Positions 11,598 to 23,400 of a DNA stretch of 64,000 nt are shown here, piece after piece; position 1 is the stretch's first letter, and every line of letters starts with the position of its first letter. The position numbers were made by a program, and so were the translations under genes. The notes beneath the pieces were generated by a model that saw only the letters and a program-made list of their open reading frames with translations, made no database searches and was not told where the DNA came from. Source of the DNA: Termitomyces sp. T153 (Eukaryota > Basidiomycota > Agaricomycetes > Agaricales > Lyophyllaceae); assembly GCA_018296165.2 (NCBI GenBank), contig JACKQL020000006.1, positions 682,001 through 746,000 of the forward strand, given 5' to 3'.

Positions 11598-12910
11598 ATG
11601 AGTGTTTCGTCTTCTCAACCAAACTACGCTCAAATCATTTTGCCGCCTGGGCTCACGCTTGACCAGTATTATGACCTACAGGGAAAATCTGGTACGTGAG
11701 AGCAAACCGCAGTATGCTCCTTATCCTCATATACTTCATTCACTACAGTAACCATTGCCATTGCTGTGGCCTGCGCAGTAGCGCTTGTCGTTTGGGATTT
11801 GTAAGCGCTTCCGGATATTCATGCAATATCACTATAATTCATCTTGAACACATAGCTTCAACCTCCTTCCCACCGAACTGATTCTGTATCGGGAGATGGA
11901 TAAGAGAAACTGGTCAGCCCCTGGAACTTGGGCGTCAGTCTCCGGACTTTTCTCATTGGCAATTAGTCAACGATACTGATTCTAACTCAGCTTTATTATT
12001 TTGCGCTATTCATCTCTCCTTGCCCTCATTCCCGGATTATGGTTTACGTCTCTGCAAAATCAACACTGTCAAGTCGCCGCGTCTTTGGGAGAAGTCGGTG
12101 TTGTTCTCGTCCTTGGCTCCTCAGGAGTAATCTTTTGCTATCGCGTCTTTTCTATCTGGAAATTTCGCAAGGTCGTCATCATCCTTGTATCGCTCATGTA
12201 TATCGTAATGCTTGGATGCTGGGTGCGTTTCCCGCTTGTGCTAAGCTACACGCACTGATTTTCTACCTTTGTCCAGATTGCTGTGGCCACACAGTTACGC
12301 GCTACTGAGGGACCACATACAGCATTCGGATCAAACTGCCAGTTACACCCTGTGCCCAATTGGTCGCCAATTGGCTTAGCTTCGTCAGTAGCATTTGATT
12401 CAACCATCCTTCTCCTCACTTTGTCTGGTCTCGCTCGGAGCGGTCAGACAAACTCTCTCATTACCCGCAGACTTCTTAGGGACAACCTCCTGTACTTCAT
12501 TATTGTATCCTTGACCAACCTGGTCGTCTTGGTGATCCAGTCGCTTGGTCACAAGTTCGAGTTTGTCAAGCCTCTCGCGCTTCCGTACCCGACATTGATG
12601 ACTGCGGCAATGGGTAGTCGGTGCGTTAGGACCCTCAATAGAAATGTCGTTGCTAAATGATATTGTGCATCACAACAGGGTTTTCCTTAATCTACGGTTG
12701 TTCGAATATCACCGCAGCAAAGAACATATTTCAGGAGGTATTCCGCTTGCTTCCGGCAGTACTACACTTCCCTTCCCTTCGAACCCTGGGCTCGCGTTCT
12801 ATGAACTGGGGGAAGCAAAGCAAACAGCCACGCGCATCCGTATTGACCGTACCACCAATGTCATGGAAAATATTAGCCCAGGAACTCTGAAGATGGGGGA
12901 GCAAGCTTGA
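11598..12910 (+). CDS. Basidiomycete integral membrane protein, DUF6533-like (343 aa, 6 exons)
   Basis: Exons 11598-11691, 11749-11800, 11856-11933, 11991-12222, 12277-12620 and 12679-12910 join in one frame through GT-AG introns of 54-58 nt. The product starts MSVSSSQPNYAQII and has about seven hydrophobic helices: IAIAVACAVALVVWDFF (about 34-50), IILRYSSLLALIPGLWF, VGVVLVLGSSGVIFCY, VVIILVSLMYIVMLGCW, ASSVAFDSTILLLTL, LLYFIIVSLTNLVVLVI, and a short one near PYPTLMTAAMG. The WDFFNLLPTELILY block, the RRLLRDNLLYFIIV block and the terminal GSRVFLNLR are typical of the DUF6533 family that is abundant in Agaricomycetes and often sits near metabolic genes. The family's function is unknown; a receptor or transport role is only a guess. 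A polar tail of about 70 residues follows the last helix. Confidence 0.85.
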
Positions 12911-15490
12911 ACTGGGCAATGGGAACATTTGATGCTAAGCATGCTATTTCTGACAAACCTGTGAGCTTCTCTGGTGGATTGACCTTTGGAGTACTTTGCA
13001 ACATCGATCTATTTTATTTTCTCTTTGAGTTGTGACCCATCCCTGTGGACCGGGCAAGAAGTCCAATTGTTCCTGTGATCAAACCATAGTACAACATATA
13101 CTGATGCAAAATCAAAGTTTAACTTATTGGCACGAAGTTTTATAGACTTGGCCAACTTGTCGTACTTAGATCTGCAAGAGTTCGGGGCTCCTTTATACTA
13201 AATCCCCTTCCAATAACAATCGTTTTAATAGATTAATTGATTACAATTCAAAAGAGTGAGACGGTCTCAAAACTAATGAATAAGGCTCAAATAGTATATT
13301 AACTAGTGTTCCCGAAGTAAATAGAAGCTCCTAAGCCTAAGAGATCCGCTCCCTGGGGATGTCCGAGCCATGGCAACTACTTGCTTGCCTGAAAGTCTCC
13401 CAAATCTTCCTCCCTTTATACTTTCCTCAGTGCGCACGGACCTCCTTGGTGATGGCATGATTATACGCCTTATTAATGCGTACGCGGGGCACCGATGCTT
13501 GTTGTAATTGCGGGTTCCAAGGGTAAGGAGCAATTTTGGAGGCCTCTGTGCGGCAAGCATTCACCAGACCCACTGAAACAAAAGAAAAGAAAAAGAAAAA
13601 AACTACATCAGTTGGGATCAATGGCCGTTCTCGGCTTGGTGCCAGTGTTTGGCAGATACTGGGCTGAGAACAGTAGGGCCTGAGGTCTCAGATACATTCA
13701 TCATGCAATAGTTTAGCATCTGCCAGTCCATGCAATGGTCTTGCACTCACATGTCCACCATTGTTGTTTGGGTGAGCAGGCAGAAGTTTCAGAGCCAGCC
13801 TACAGTCTCATTGCCTTTGCAGGGTAGCAATTATTTATCCATCAGTGCAGTTAAACCACAGTTTTGCTACTCTATGAAGGTAGGTTGGCCCAGCTCATCT
13901 GATAAGTTCATACTTATTGTTAACTGCAGTCTCACAGCTTGAACTTCCCTCCAGAGATGTTTATTGCCTGGCAAGGTTTGCTGTCAGTAAGCTGAACACA
14001 GTCTGTTCACAAATGGACAACTTACTTACCTGGCAATGTTTGCTCTTTAGAATTTTAGTCATCTAGCTGTACAGTTTTAAACATCCTCCCACCTCTCCCT
14101 TTTTACTTGTTACTCTACTTACATTTCATTTTTCTTGGACTAATCACTAGGTATACAGTGATCAGCCCTAGACTCATTGCTGCACCAGAAAAATCAAAAA
14201 GGGGTTGCTTTGGTAGCTGATATGCACTAAAACAATATCTCATCCCTCAAGAAGAAATCTCCGCTCCTCATGTTGAGCTGCAGAGGCTTTCCAGAGTGCC
14301 AACACATGCTTGGCATGCTCTCAACTGGTTGAGGGTATAGGGTTTGGCTAGCCTTGGCTAAGTCTCTCCCTAGTTTGCTTCTTCTCTGCTGTTGGCAGCT
14401 AGGAGCTCCTCATGACACCTTTGGTCAACCTTCATGGGGTGGTAGCTTGCTCAATATGGTGCATGGCAAGGTTTCTTTTTCTCTTTTTGTGAACAACAAA
14501 ATAATCTAATTCGCAGAAGGTTTGATAGATGATCACAGATCATTGATCCATGATCACCCTGAGTGGTGTGCAGCCTGGTGGCTATCAGTGCACCATGTCA
14601 TGCCTTGATGCATGACCTGGCCTTCTATCCAGCATTGTTGTGCAGAGTTTCACTGAGCTGGCTGCAGGTTGCAGGGGATGTATTTGGGATCTGAGTAAGC
14701 CCCTTGCCTACAGTTTTTGGCATCCTTTTTAGCTTACAGTTTTCAGTTTACAGTTTTTAGCTTAAGGATTTCTAGGTCTTTTGTTTTCTCCCTTTTTACT
14801 GGTTGATTGAGGCAGCCATATCAATACAGAACTTGACCTGCAGATATTCTGCAGACTTTGAAGGGAATCTGTTCAATCAAGCAGTGCTTTCAATAGGTAT
14901 TTTCCAGTTGCCAAGATACCATCATGAAGCCAAATAGCACCTGTGGAATATTTGATCAACAGGAGTTGTACCAGCTATGTTTGTATGGTAGTGACAGTGA
15001 CTGCTTATAACTTTGGTACACTATTTCCTTGTGATTCTCTTACCCTCTTGTTTCTGATTCTTTACCAATACCAGGTATATTTATATCTATAGTATATAAG
15101 GATTGTCTCTTTGTACTTAGTAGTCAGTTCTCATCCTAGGATTTATTCCAGTTCTTTTGATTGCTGGGTACACTCTTATATAACAGCACCAGTACTTCTG
15201 ACACTGCCATGAGATATTTTGATCTCCTCAAAGTCCTACTAGCTTACATCAGCACACTGTTAAGTCTGGTGTCTAGGTTCCCCTCGGTATGATCAACTGT
15301 GGTCATCCAGCCCATGAGTCACCAATAAAAATCTCTGTTAACTAAAATATGTCATCCAGATACTCTGTCAGGGGACCACTGTTTTAGGTCAGCATATGCA
15401 TGGCTGCGATCATGCATGTGCAAGTCTGGGTCATGTGATTTATCTAGCATGTGCATGGCCAGGGCCATGCACATGCAAGTCATGTGATTT
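12911..15490. other. Intergenic DNA without supported gene
   Basis: 12.9-13.65 kb keeps CG dinucleotides; a minus-strand frame at 13427-13621 and another at 13303-13560 are open but unrecognised. From about 13.7 kb CG is rare and the sequence resembles decayed repeat. Around 14.7 kb there is a short run of near repeats of 'ttacagttttt'. No RNA gene was recognised. Confidence 0.45.
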
Positions 15491-15492
15491 TC

Positions 15493-17170
15493 CTGTCCTA
15501 CTGTACAGTTGTGTCCCACAAGTCCAAAGGCCTAGAGTGTAGCATCTGGCCTAGGGAGTCCTCAGACTTGTTCTCATTGGATCTCCCTTTGCCAGGTGTG
15601 GAGTATACTTGTAGACACCATACCATACTGAATACACTTTGGTAGCTGTGTGATTGAGCCACAGCCTCCAGAGGTCACCTTTACAGCAGAACAAGTCTCT
15701 AGATTTGGTCTGGAAGACCCCTTTTCAATTGCCTGAGTCTCTACTTGGTTCCTCAAAAGGTCTCTCCCCCACCAGTGTGTTAGTGCCCCCTGTGCTCCTC
15801 CCATGACCCAACCAACCCCTCCAGCACCTCACTCTGATGCTTCAAGCCCCCAGGATGATGCCTGGAGTTGTTTGTTGTCCCTGGAGACACAGGTTCAACT
15901 CAAGCCTCTCTTACCTCCCACACTGCTGAACTCACTGGGCTCTGTCAAACTACTGAAGCAGTGTCCCTTTCTCTCCAGGTCCTCCTGAAACATTTCCCCC
16001 TTGCTGCTACTCCTCCCCCAGGACCCCCAGCAGCTGCAGCAAGGTTCTCTTCTGCACTTAGCTCAGAGGTTTCTGCACCCCACTCTAAACTTCCTCACCC
16101 TGCACTCCCTGACATATTTGATGGGGACCATAGAGTTGGGGAATGTTTCCTCCAGTCTTGCATCATCTATATTTGGTTGAATGGTGAAGTGAAGCCTTTG
16201 CCTCCAACACCTTGAAAATTGCCTGGGTTCTCTCTTACATGAAGGCAGGCCAAGCCTCAACCTATGCACTGTGTATTTTTTGATGCTCTGGAGGAGTTGA
16301 GAGTTTTTCTGGCTGGATGGAGTTTGAGAAGGAGTTTCAAGCTGAGTTCTTTCCCCTTGACTCCACTAAGACTGCAGCTCCTTCCCTTCAAGACTGAACC
16401 CAGTATGGTCAAGGGAAGCAGTCACTGGACAAGTACATTGATTCCTTCTGTGCCTTAGTTGAACAGGCTGGCTATCCAGATGTCTGCAACTCTGCATCAC
16501 CTTCCATGATTGACTTCAGCCCTGTCTCATGGATCATATTGATAGTATGGCAGAGGAATGTCCAGATGATGAGCATGTTGATACCTAGTACAAGGTGGTA
16601 TGTGAGCAGTGACAGTTGATGGAACTGCAACATGATCTGTGGTGGATGCAATGCTCAATGCTTCCTTTCTCTTGTGGCAGGCTTCCCCTTCCATGCCTGC
16701 TCTAGCAGCCCCATGAGCTGGTGCAACTCTTCCCCTTCCCTCACATGTTGCCCCCTTGTGCTCCTTACCCCAAGGAAGCCCAATGGATGTGGATGTTTCC
16801 CAACAGCAGTCCTCTACCCCCTGTTGTGTTGATGCTGTGAAAAGGCAGGTCACTTTGCCTGCTACTGTCCTAAAGGGCTAGAAGTTTGCTACCTGTCTGC
16901 ATCAGAGCAAGAAGAGCTGCTTGTCCAACTCCTACCAGCCAGGGATGCAACCAGAACCCTGTCTCCCAATGCACTGGTAGCAATCCGCTCCAACAAAGTG
17001 GCCAATGCATTGGAGGAGGTTCCAGCAGAGTTGGAGGAGGATTTTTAAAAGGGCAATGGATAAACTGTACACCACCATTGCCTAGTGCTAATCTTTTTGC
17101 CAGTGTATTTGGTATAATTAATCTTTGTGATATTGTCCCCAATGGTGAAACAATCTGTGTCAAGTCCCAG
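15493..17170 (+). mobile_element. Gypsy-A gag-region fragment
   Basis: This copy aligns with the Gypsy-A element at 31.01-32.65 kb: a shared leader with 'ctgtacagttgt' and 'ttgccaggt', then gag frames such as MTQPTPPAPHSD, SPQDDAWSC and LETQVQL, then LEELRVFLAGW and, near the end, a knuckle-like CCEKAGHFACYCPKGL (about 16830-16880) followed by SASEQEELLVQL. Multiple frame changes and stops are present. Nothing after the knuckle region (protease, RT) is found, so it is 3'-truncated near 17.17 kb. Confidence 0.75.
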
Positions 17171-17647
17171 ACTTGACTTTATTTTCAATTAAGCTTCACA
17201 AGATGCACAGCATGACTGTTAACAAAAGAAAACCCTTCAAACTGCACTGTAATACAAGGATATTAAACTAGGTCTGAAGAACAAGGATGACTGAGAATGG
17301 GATGTGTGTAGGCCATTTCCTTATCATGCTTTGTAGGGTCAAGCTTGTCCAGGTCTGCAGTTTTGACATGGGTAATGCTTAATCGATGATTGCTGACAGC
17401 AATGCCACATTGACATCCGGGAACCGCACACATAGGAGGACGCACCGTTGACTCCGGCTGCCTGCGTAGACGTGACGAGGGGCACAACCGGGGTAAGAGA
17501 GTTTGATTCATGCCGTAAACTTCATTGCGGGAACATGATATTGCTCTACAGAGTTTGACAATGTATTTATGGAACGTTCAGCCTTGTTACGCAAACACCC
17601 AGAGATGATAACAACTTGCATGTTACAATTCTTCCTACTGACAATAA
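17171..17647. other. 3' flank of the synthetase gene
   Basis: CG dinucleotides reappear at about 17.38 kb, marking the repeat/host boundary. A minus-strand frame (17511-17263) contains MCAVPGCQCGIAVSN but has no recognised domain. The stretch is most simply the 3' untranslated region and downstream DNA of the synthetase. Confidence 0.4.
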
Positions 17648-20600
17648 TTACACAAGACCCAGGGCTTGAGCCTCCTTCCATTCAAATGGATACATCCTTT
17701 CTGCAGCAGCGGGGAATAGGCTGAGCCTTGCATATCCACTTCTCACGCAAGGGTCTTCGACCAACATAAGATTTCTGACTTTCGCATTGGGAGGAACATG
17801 CACCTTCGCCATGGCAGGGCTGGCGAACTGTGGTAGAGGCGTAACAGTTTTGTCGAGTTTTGTCGTTAAAACATAAGGAATGGTATATCTAGAAGCTCTT
17901 GAGGTTGCATTTCAGTTTGAGGAAGGATCACCTTTACCTATCCTCATTGATTAACATCGAGTTGACCCTATGTGTTGTCGCAACGAGTTTCCCTCCTGTG
18001 AGGGACATGAGCTGCATACCTGACAACAAGGTCAGTGTTACCCTCAACGATAAAAAGATGGGATACTACCAATGTTACAAACTACACCGCCTTCAACCAT
18101 AGGAATATCAATCCAGTCCCCAGTGTGGTTTTGTACTTGAAGACCAGGGCGCGATTGAATGAGACAGGTCACAAAAGTCGATGGGTCACGATGCTCATGC
18201 ATGCCATTTACAAAGCCGTCGCGTGAATTTGCTTTCATTTCAGGAGTGAGGGGGAAATAGTGCCATACTGCCGCATTAAACTCAACCTGAGGGGGGTAAA
18301 AGTCATCAAGAAGTGTGATAGGAATGCCCAGCAAATGTGCAATGTGCTTATTCAGCTGAAGGTTCAACCTATGATATTTCTCGAATAGCTCTTCAATTCG
18401 CGGTTGAAACTCCTGCATGTCATGCTTGTTGGGCCATTGGTTCGGGCCTGATATACTTTTATTGAAAAGTCAGCGTAGACATCAGACGCACATACCCTCG
18501 TGTATGCGAAGCCAGAATGGGACTGTAGTACCTTCAGGATAGCCGGGTCTCTCGGCACCGAACCGATACGCCTCCGCAAAGGCCTGTGCAAAAAGGCATC
18601 ATCATTCGTGGTTGTTGCGATATCAAAGACTTGAACGAACTTTGTGAGGCCCTTGAACGGTGTCTGCCCTGAAGTAGCCACGCAAAGAAGTCGAATGTTC
18701 GACACTAAGAGATGCTTTCCATTGCTGGGATTTGTCGAAAAATTCTTTGACGATATCAAAGACACTTGTTTGAAATGCATGTTCAAACCCTGGGACATTA
18801 ACGAAAATCCCAAAGCCGACGTCCTCCAGAGCATATCTAAGTTGCTGAAAATACAACTTCTGATCAGATTCAAAGAGGGAGAAATCAATGATGGGAATGG
18901 CCTGAAAATTCTGCTTCGATGCTGGAGGAGCGATGATGTCCTCAGCACGATGGATAGCATTCTTCATCTTGAGCGCAAAGGATCCAACATGGACTTCAGA
19001 GAGCATCGTGTAGTGCTCGCCATCAACGTCGATCATTTCGAAATGCTGCCCGGAATAACCTTCCCATTGCGAAAGTCGATTATGTTTATATTCCTCCCTA
19101 GTGCCCATAGATGGAAGAGGGACAGCACAGAAGACACTTGTGAGAGCACCAGTAACAGCTCCTGACGGAACGTAGGTTCTGCCTTTGAACATGTGTTAGG
19201 CCATCATAGCCACGAGTTGATGCATCCTTACCTGTTCGTGAGACTTCGTACGCCACGTTGATCCAGCGGTGGAAGTATTCAATAGGCATGCCGAGCTCCG
19301 TCAGCCTGCTTTGATCAGAACGCGCCAAGATCCACTCGATGATATATAAGGAGTTAACCGGTTCTGAATCAGATCCAGCCTCTGGGACCGCAAGAAGTAG
19401 TTTTTGTTTGAGGCTTTCAAATTCTTCTGACTTGACGAGGCTCAAGAACATAAACAAGTTGAGCCTGGGGTCAATTAGTTTCCATCCCAATGATCAGCAT
19501 AAGAGCTCACATCGTTTCCACCCAAACCAGCTCTTTTACTCTGAATTGGATATAAGGAGGGAGATTCAGAATGCCCAACCAAGCAACGACAAGCCCCTGT
19601 TTCTCCAACTCCTTCCCAATTTCGAAGGCAATAGCGCCACCGAAACTGTACCCGGCAAGGAAATATGGTCCAGTTGAATTATTCTTCTGAATTGCAGCAG
19701 TATAAATCTCTATCATTTCTTGCATAGACGTAGGAGGAGTCTCTCCTGCTTCGAATCCACGAGCACGAAGAGCATACACTGGGCGGTTGTCATCGAGGAC
19801 ACGAGCGATGTTGATGAAGATGAGGACCTCGCCAACTCCTGGGTGGATCAAGTAGAGCGGAGGTTTCGAGCCATGCGGGTTGAGACAGACAAGAGGATTG
19901 TACGCATCTTTTACCTGTGAATGAATTTCTGTGTCATTACAAAGCTTCTGAATGTAGGAAGACAAGTCAGCTATGATAGGTCGTTTGATCATTTCAATGG
20001 TCGGAAGGTCAGTGATGCCGAAATGTTCCTTGATGAATTGCTGAAAACGTATGAGGTGCATAGAAGAAGCACCGAGGTCCAACACATTCTGGGAGATTTT
20101 AATAGCATTTCCATTGATGCTGAAGGCTTCAGAGATCCATTTACAAAGGATCTCATCGACACAAGACCGTGGCCTGTTGTGTCCATTGACAACCTGAAAG
20201 CTAGCTGCGGTCGAAAGGTACTTCTCAATATATGCAAATTTGCCCTGCAAGTACCCCTCAACGAGAAGTGGACGGGACACCTTTCCCAGAGCGGTCTTAA
20301 CAAAGGCTTGGGCAGGAAGAGGAAGAACGACGTAAGGTGCCCGGGAGAGAAATATGCTACATTGATGTTGGATCTGTCCGTTTGTGGATAAGACGTCTCG
20401 AAGCTCCGATTCTGAGAGCCCATTGCGTGAAATAGCATCAACATTAACGGCGGCATGTTGGTAGAATACGATATATGTTTCGGTGTCGGCACCTTCTAGT
20501 CGCATGGCGGATACAAAAACGAAGGAGGGTTGAAGGCCAGGGATATTGGAATCCTCCAAGTATAGTTCAACATCCGCACCAGGATGCTTAACTCCGTTGA

Positions 20601-22091
20601 CATTGATATCGTGCTTATCCCGCCCACGCATGTGAAGGTCCCCGTTTTCGTCCAGAACGGCGAAATCTCCGGTGATGAACCACCCATCACTGGTGAACGA
20701 TTGCTCAGTAGCTCGAGGGTTGGCGTAATACTGTTCGAAGACGGAAGTTCCAGTGACTTGGAGTTGTCCGGGAACGTTAGGTGGGCAAGGAAGTAAAGTA
20801 CTGGGATCCATGATACGTAGCTTGGTGCCCACGCAAGGAGTACCGACAGGAAGATAGACGGTATCACCGTATTCGGAAACCGCCGGGAAAATAGGTCGTG
20901 CATTATAGATACTTCCAGCCTAGAACAAAAGATAAGCGAGTCTACAGAGATATATAAAACTAACCCCTGTCTCTGTCATGCCAAAGGCAGCTCTAAGAGC
21001 TGTACGAGGGGCGCCAAGTGCTTGAATTATATCACTGAACATAACAGCGGTGTTGACTGGGTTAGCTTCGCCTCCAGTAACAAAAACTCGGAGCGAGGAC
21101 AAGTCGAGTGCATGGTCTCTTGCCCTAGTCAAGTTTCGAGAAGATAGAGAGGAAGTTGAGGTATCACGACAGATCTGAGCAAGCAGGAAATTTGGACTGA
21201 ACGTGTGCGTGACATGATAATCTGAGCACCACTCCAGAAGGCTCTGAGGATTTGCTATGATAGCTGATGGTGAAACTTGATATTGCCTGCGAAGACTGAG
21301 TGATTAATTGGACTTTTGATAATTAAACTCACGATGCACCACTCCAGATAGCGTGAAGGTGAATTTCTGTGACGTTAGCAACGTGGTCAAAGTTGATCCA
21401 ATTAAGAAACACATCGGAGTGTCTCGTTTCGTGCTTCAGTGCCTTGCCCTTTATAGCTGATAGGATGTTGGAATTGGTCAAAACAACCCCTTTCGAGTGT
21501 CCTGTCGAACCAGATGTAAGCATAAGTGCCACGGCTTCGGAAGGGGAGGCTTGTCGACGAGGGTAGATTTGGGATAAATCCACCGATGGATCGGACACTC
21601 CAAGGAGTATTTCCACGTTTATCGTCCTTGAAGTTGGGGAAAGTTCTGTAATCGCTTTGAGTGTACTTAAGTCGGAGATAAAAGTGGGCCCGTGAAACAA
21701 TTTCTGGAGGTGTTCGAGAAATAATAACCTGCGACTTTCGTCTGGATGTAGAGGAGGCAAGGGACAGATGGGTATACCAGCTGGTCAAAACTTCATAAGC
21801 TGTACAGCTCTTGTGAATCCTTAGAAAATAAGGCTTACCAAAACAACAACCCCAGAATAAAAGGATGTGATCCTTCTGGTTGGCGAAGTTGGTTACGACG
21901 ATATCCCGTCCACCACCCTTTAAACCGAAGGAGATGAGGGCCTTCGCAACATTCTGCGCTGCGCTAAAGAGCTGTGAGAAGGTGAGAGTGCTCGTGATTT
22001 TCCCGTGATCATCTAGAAAATGGATAACGCCAGCTGAGCTCCTCGAACGGTCTTCTAGCAAAGCGGGAATTGTTGTCACAAGAGAAAGCAT
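17648..22091 (-). CDS. Terphenylquinone synthetase-like A-T-TE enzyme fused to a 2OG-Fe(II) dioxygenase (1331 aa, 10 exons)
   Basis: NRPS-like quinone synthetase with an added C-terminal oxygenase. Exons in minus order: 22091-21839, 21780-21333, 21286-20965, 20919-19511, 19464-19232, 19182-18641, 18583-18496, 18447-18070, 18019-17938, 17888-17648; all phases agree, giving 3996 nt. A domain about 1-600: core A3 LTSGSTGHSKG (172-182), A5 GMTETG (336-341), A8-like block near 438-455, A10 Lys554 in TALGKVSR. T domain: LDLGASSMHL with Ser627 for phosphopantetheine. TE: GYSFGG with Ser766, His945 in DGEHYTML. Dioxygenase about 983-1331 (isopenicillin-N-synthase-like): IPIIDFSLF, LRGYF, FGAERPGYPEGTT, iron ligands His1184 and Asp1186 in HEHRDPS and His1241 in TTHRV, 2OG residues in RYTIP (Arg1252). 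The family condenses two arylpyruvates to atromentin or polyporic acid; which acid is used cannot be read here. I recall the same domain order in Psilocybe PpaA1, whose dioxygenase was reported inactive; here the metal ligands are all present. Intron 6 uses an unusual GTTCGT donor. Confidence 0.92.
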
Positions 22092-22151
22092 TATTGTAAC
22101 ACAAAGCAACGCCTGGAAAGTGGACTGCACGAAAAAGAGACAGCGCCCGCG

Positions 22152-22161
22152 CTTTATACAT
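22152..22161 (-). promoter_or_regulatory. TATA box of the synthetase gene
   Basis: The minus strand reads TGTATAAAGC about 61-70 bp upstream of the ATG at 22091. An in-frame ATG farther upstream (22208) lies beyond this element, so 22091 is preferred. Confidence 0.5.
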
Positions 22162-22479
22162 TTGAGTGAAATGGCTTGCCGAGTGCCAGTGAGAAATATC
22201 CGGTCCACACGGTGCTTGCGTCCAGGGACATAGAAACAGTTTTCCCATGGAAATGGAGGCCATCGACTTAGGTTTGAAGGCGTGCTGATTTCACATCCTA
22301 CTTAACTACTTTTAGAAAGATGAAAAAGATGATATACAGAAATAGATGTCCATTTCTGAATATCACCTCTTTAAGGCTATTAGAACTTGATGCTGGTGAA
22401 TGCTCAAGTCTCTGGACACACGGGTGGAGTGCCACATATGCTTCCATCGATGATCTCGAAACAAATTGTCATAACCCCA

Positions 22480-22670
22480 TTCCAATATTTCTATATAGCT
22501 ATTTTTGCCGCATGAAACGACGCACGGTTGTCAGTAATGGGATCAACTTCCCCGTCGCCAGTTGTCACACTGGCAGATAGACAGTTCACCTTTTCTGATT
22601 CACCCTTTCTGGATTGGTACATAGCGTGGGTTGTTATGATCGAATACCCTGCGATGTTGCCCATCTTGTT
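22480..22670 (+). repeat. Diverged duplicate, copy 1 (partner at 24.70-24.84 kb)
   Basis: Blocks 'gatgggatcaac'-like, 'ttcacc...ttctg', 'tggtacatagcgtggg' and 'ttatgatcg' occur here and, in the same order and similar spacing, at 24.71-24.83 kb. In one frame each copy reads a WYIAW motif preceded by DSPF. Both may be remnants of the same small gene or element. No family recognised. Confidence 0.5.
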
Positions 22671-22759
22671 CATTGTAATTTGTTTCCCGTATCCAAAAGG
22701 GTATCAAACACGACCAGTCTTAGACTCAAGGGTTAAACCTTATTAAGGTTTATAATATC

Positions 22760-23400
22760 ATGTTGTGCAACAATGGAACTTACAAGCTGTCTACCTGCCT
22801 CCAAGATGGTAAGCCATAGCATCTCAGTCGCTGTCAAAGGTGGGCCACTTACCTGATGGTGCCATTGAGCAGTTCAAAGCTCACATCACCATCCAGTGGC
22901 TAGGCATTAAATTTGACAAGGCATTTGCACTGATAGCCTACTGGGCTGCAGAGCACACAGTACTTGCCCCAACAGCCATGGAGAATGTGCATTCAGAATT
23001 GGTCAACATTTCTACACAGCATCATAGACACAGGACTCTGCATGAGATTCTTGGAGGGCTTCCCTGAGTGTGTATTACCAGGATGTGGTGATGGCAACCC
23101 CTGGCAAAGCTTGAAAAGGGGACTTAGTCTCAACCAAGGTGTTAACTTCTGGAACAGGCAAATACATGAGGTTCTTGTAAAGCCTGCCTTTGTAAAAATC
23201 ATGTCTTCATATCTATCTATGGGATAGCATCCACATCAACATTCTCGTGCATGGTCGATGACATGAACTCTTTCCTTGAAGTCCTGATGTGCCATCCTTA
23301 CAGTGACCTATGAGCTACAGCAGAACTTCAAGCTTTGTCATCCCAGCCCCGCCACACTATTCTACTCTCAGTCTCCCACCCCTTGCCTTAGAATTTGATG
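22760..23400 (+). pseudogene. Unidentified protein fragment, frame-shifted
   Basis: The plus strand reads AIEQFKAHITIQWLGIKFDKAFALIAYWAAEH, then after a frame change VLPGCGDGNPWQSLK and VNFWNRQIHEVLVKPAFVKIMSS. The amphipathic pattern and the frame continuity across a shift near 23050 suggest a decayed host gene piece. A COG or exocyst-type tethering subunit is possible, but I am not confident. CG is almost absent, as in other relics of this window. Confidence 0.4.

Noticed and set aside
13303..13621. Possible minus-strand gene
   Set aside because: Two overlapping frames without motif, start context or splice logic; CG content alone is not enough.
18660..18675. Apparent frameshift in the dioxygenase domain after LRGYF
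   Set aside because: A second frame (GLTKFVQVFDIATT) looked like a continuation, but it is intron sequence. Splicing 18584-18640 keeps the original frame and joins it to FGAERPGYPEG with correct phase.
18644..19165. 173-codon plus-strand frame
   Set aside because: Shadow of the synthetase/dioxygenase coding exon on the other strand.
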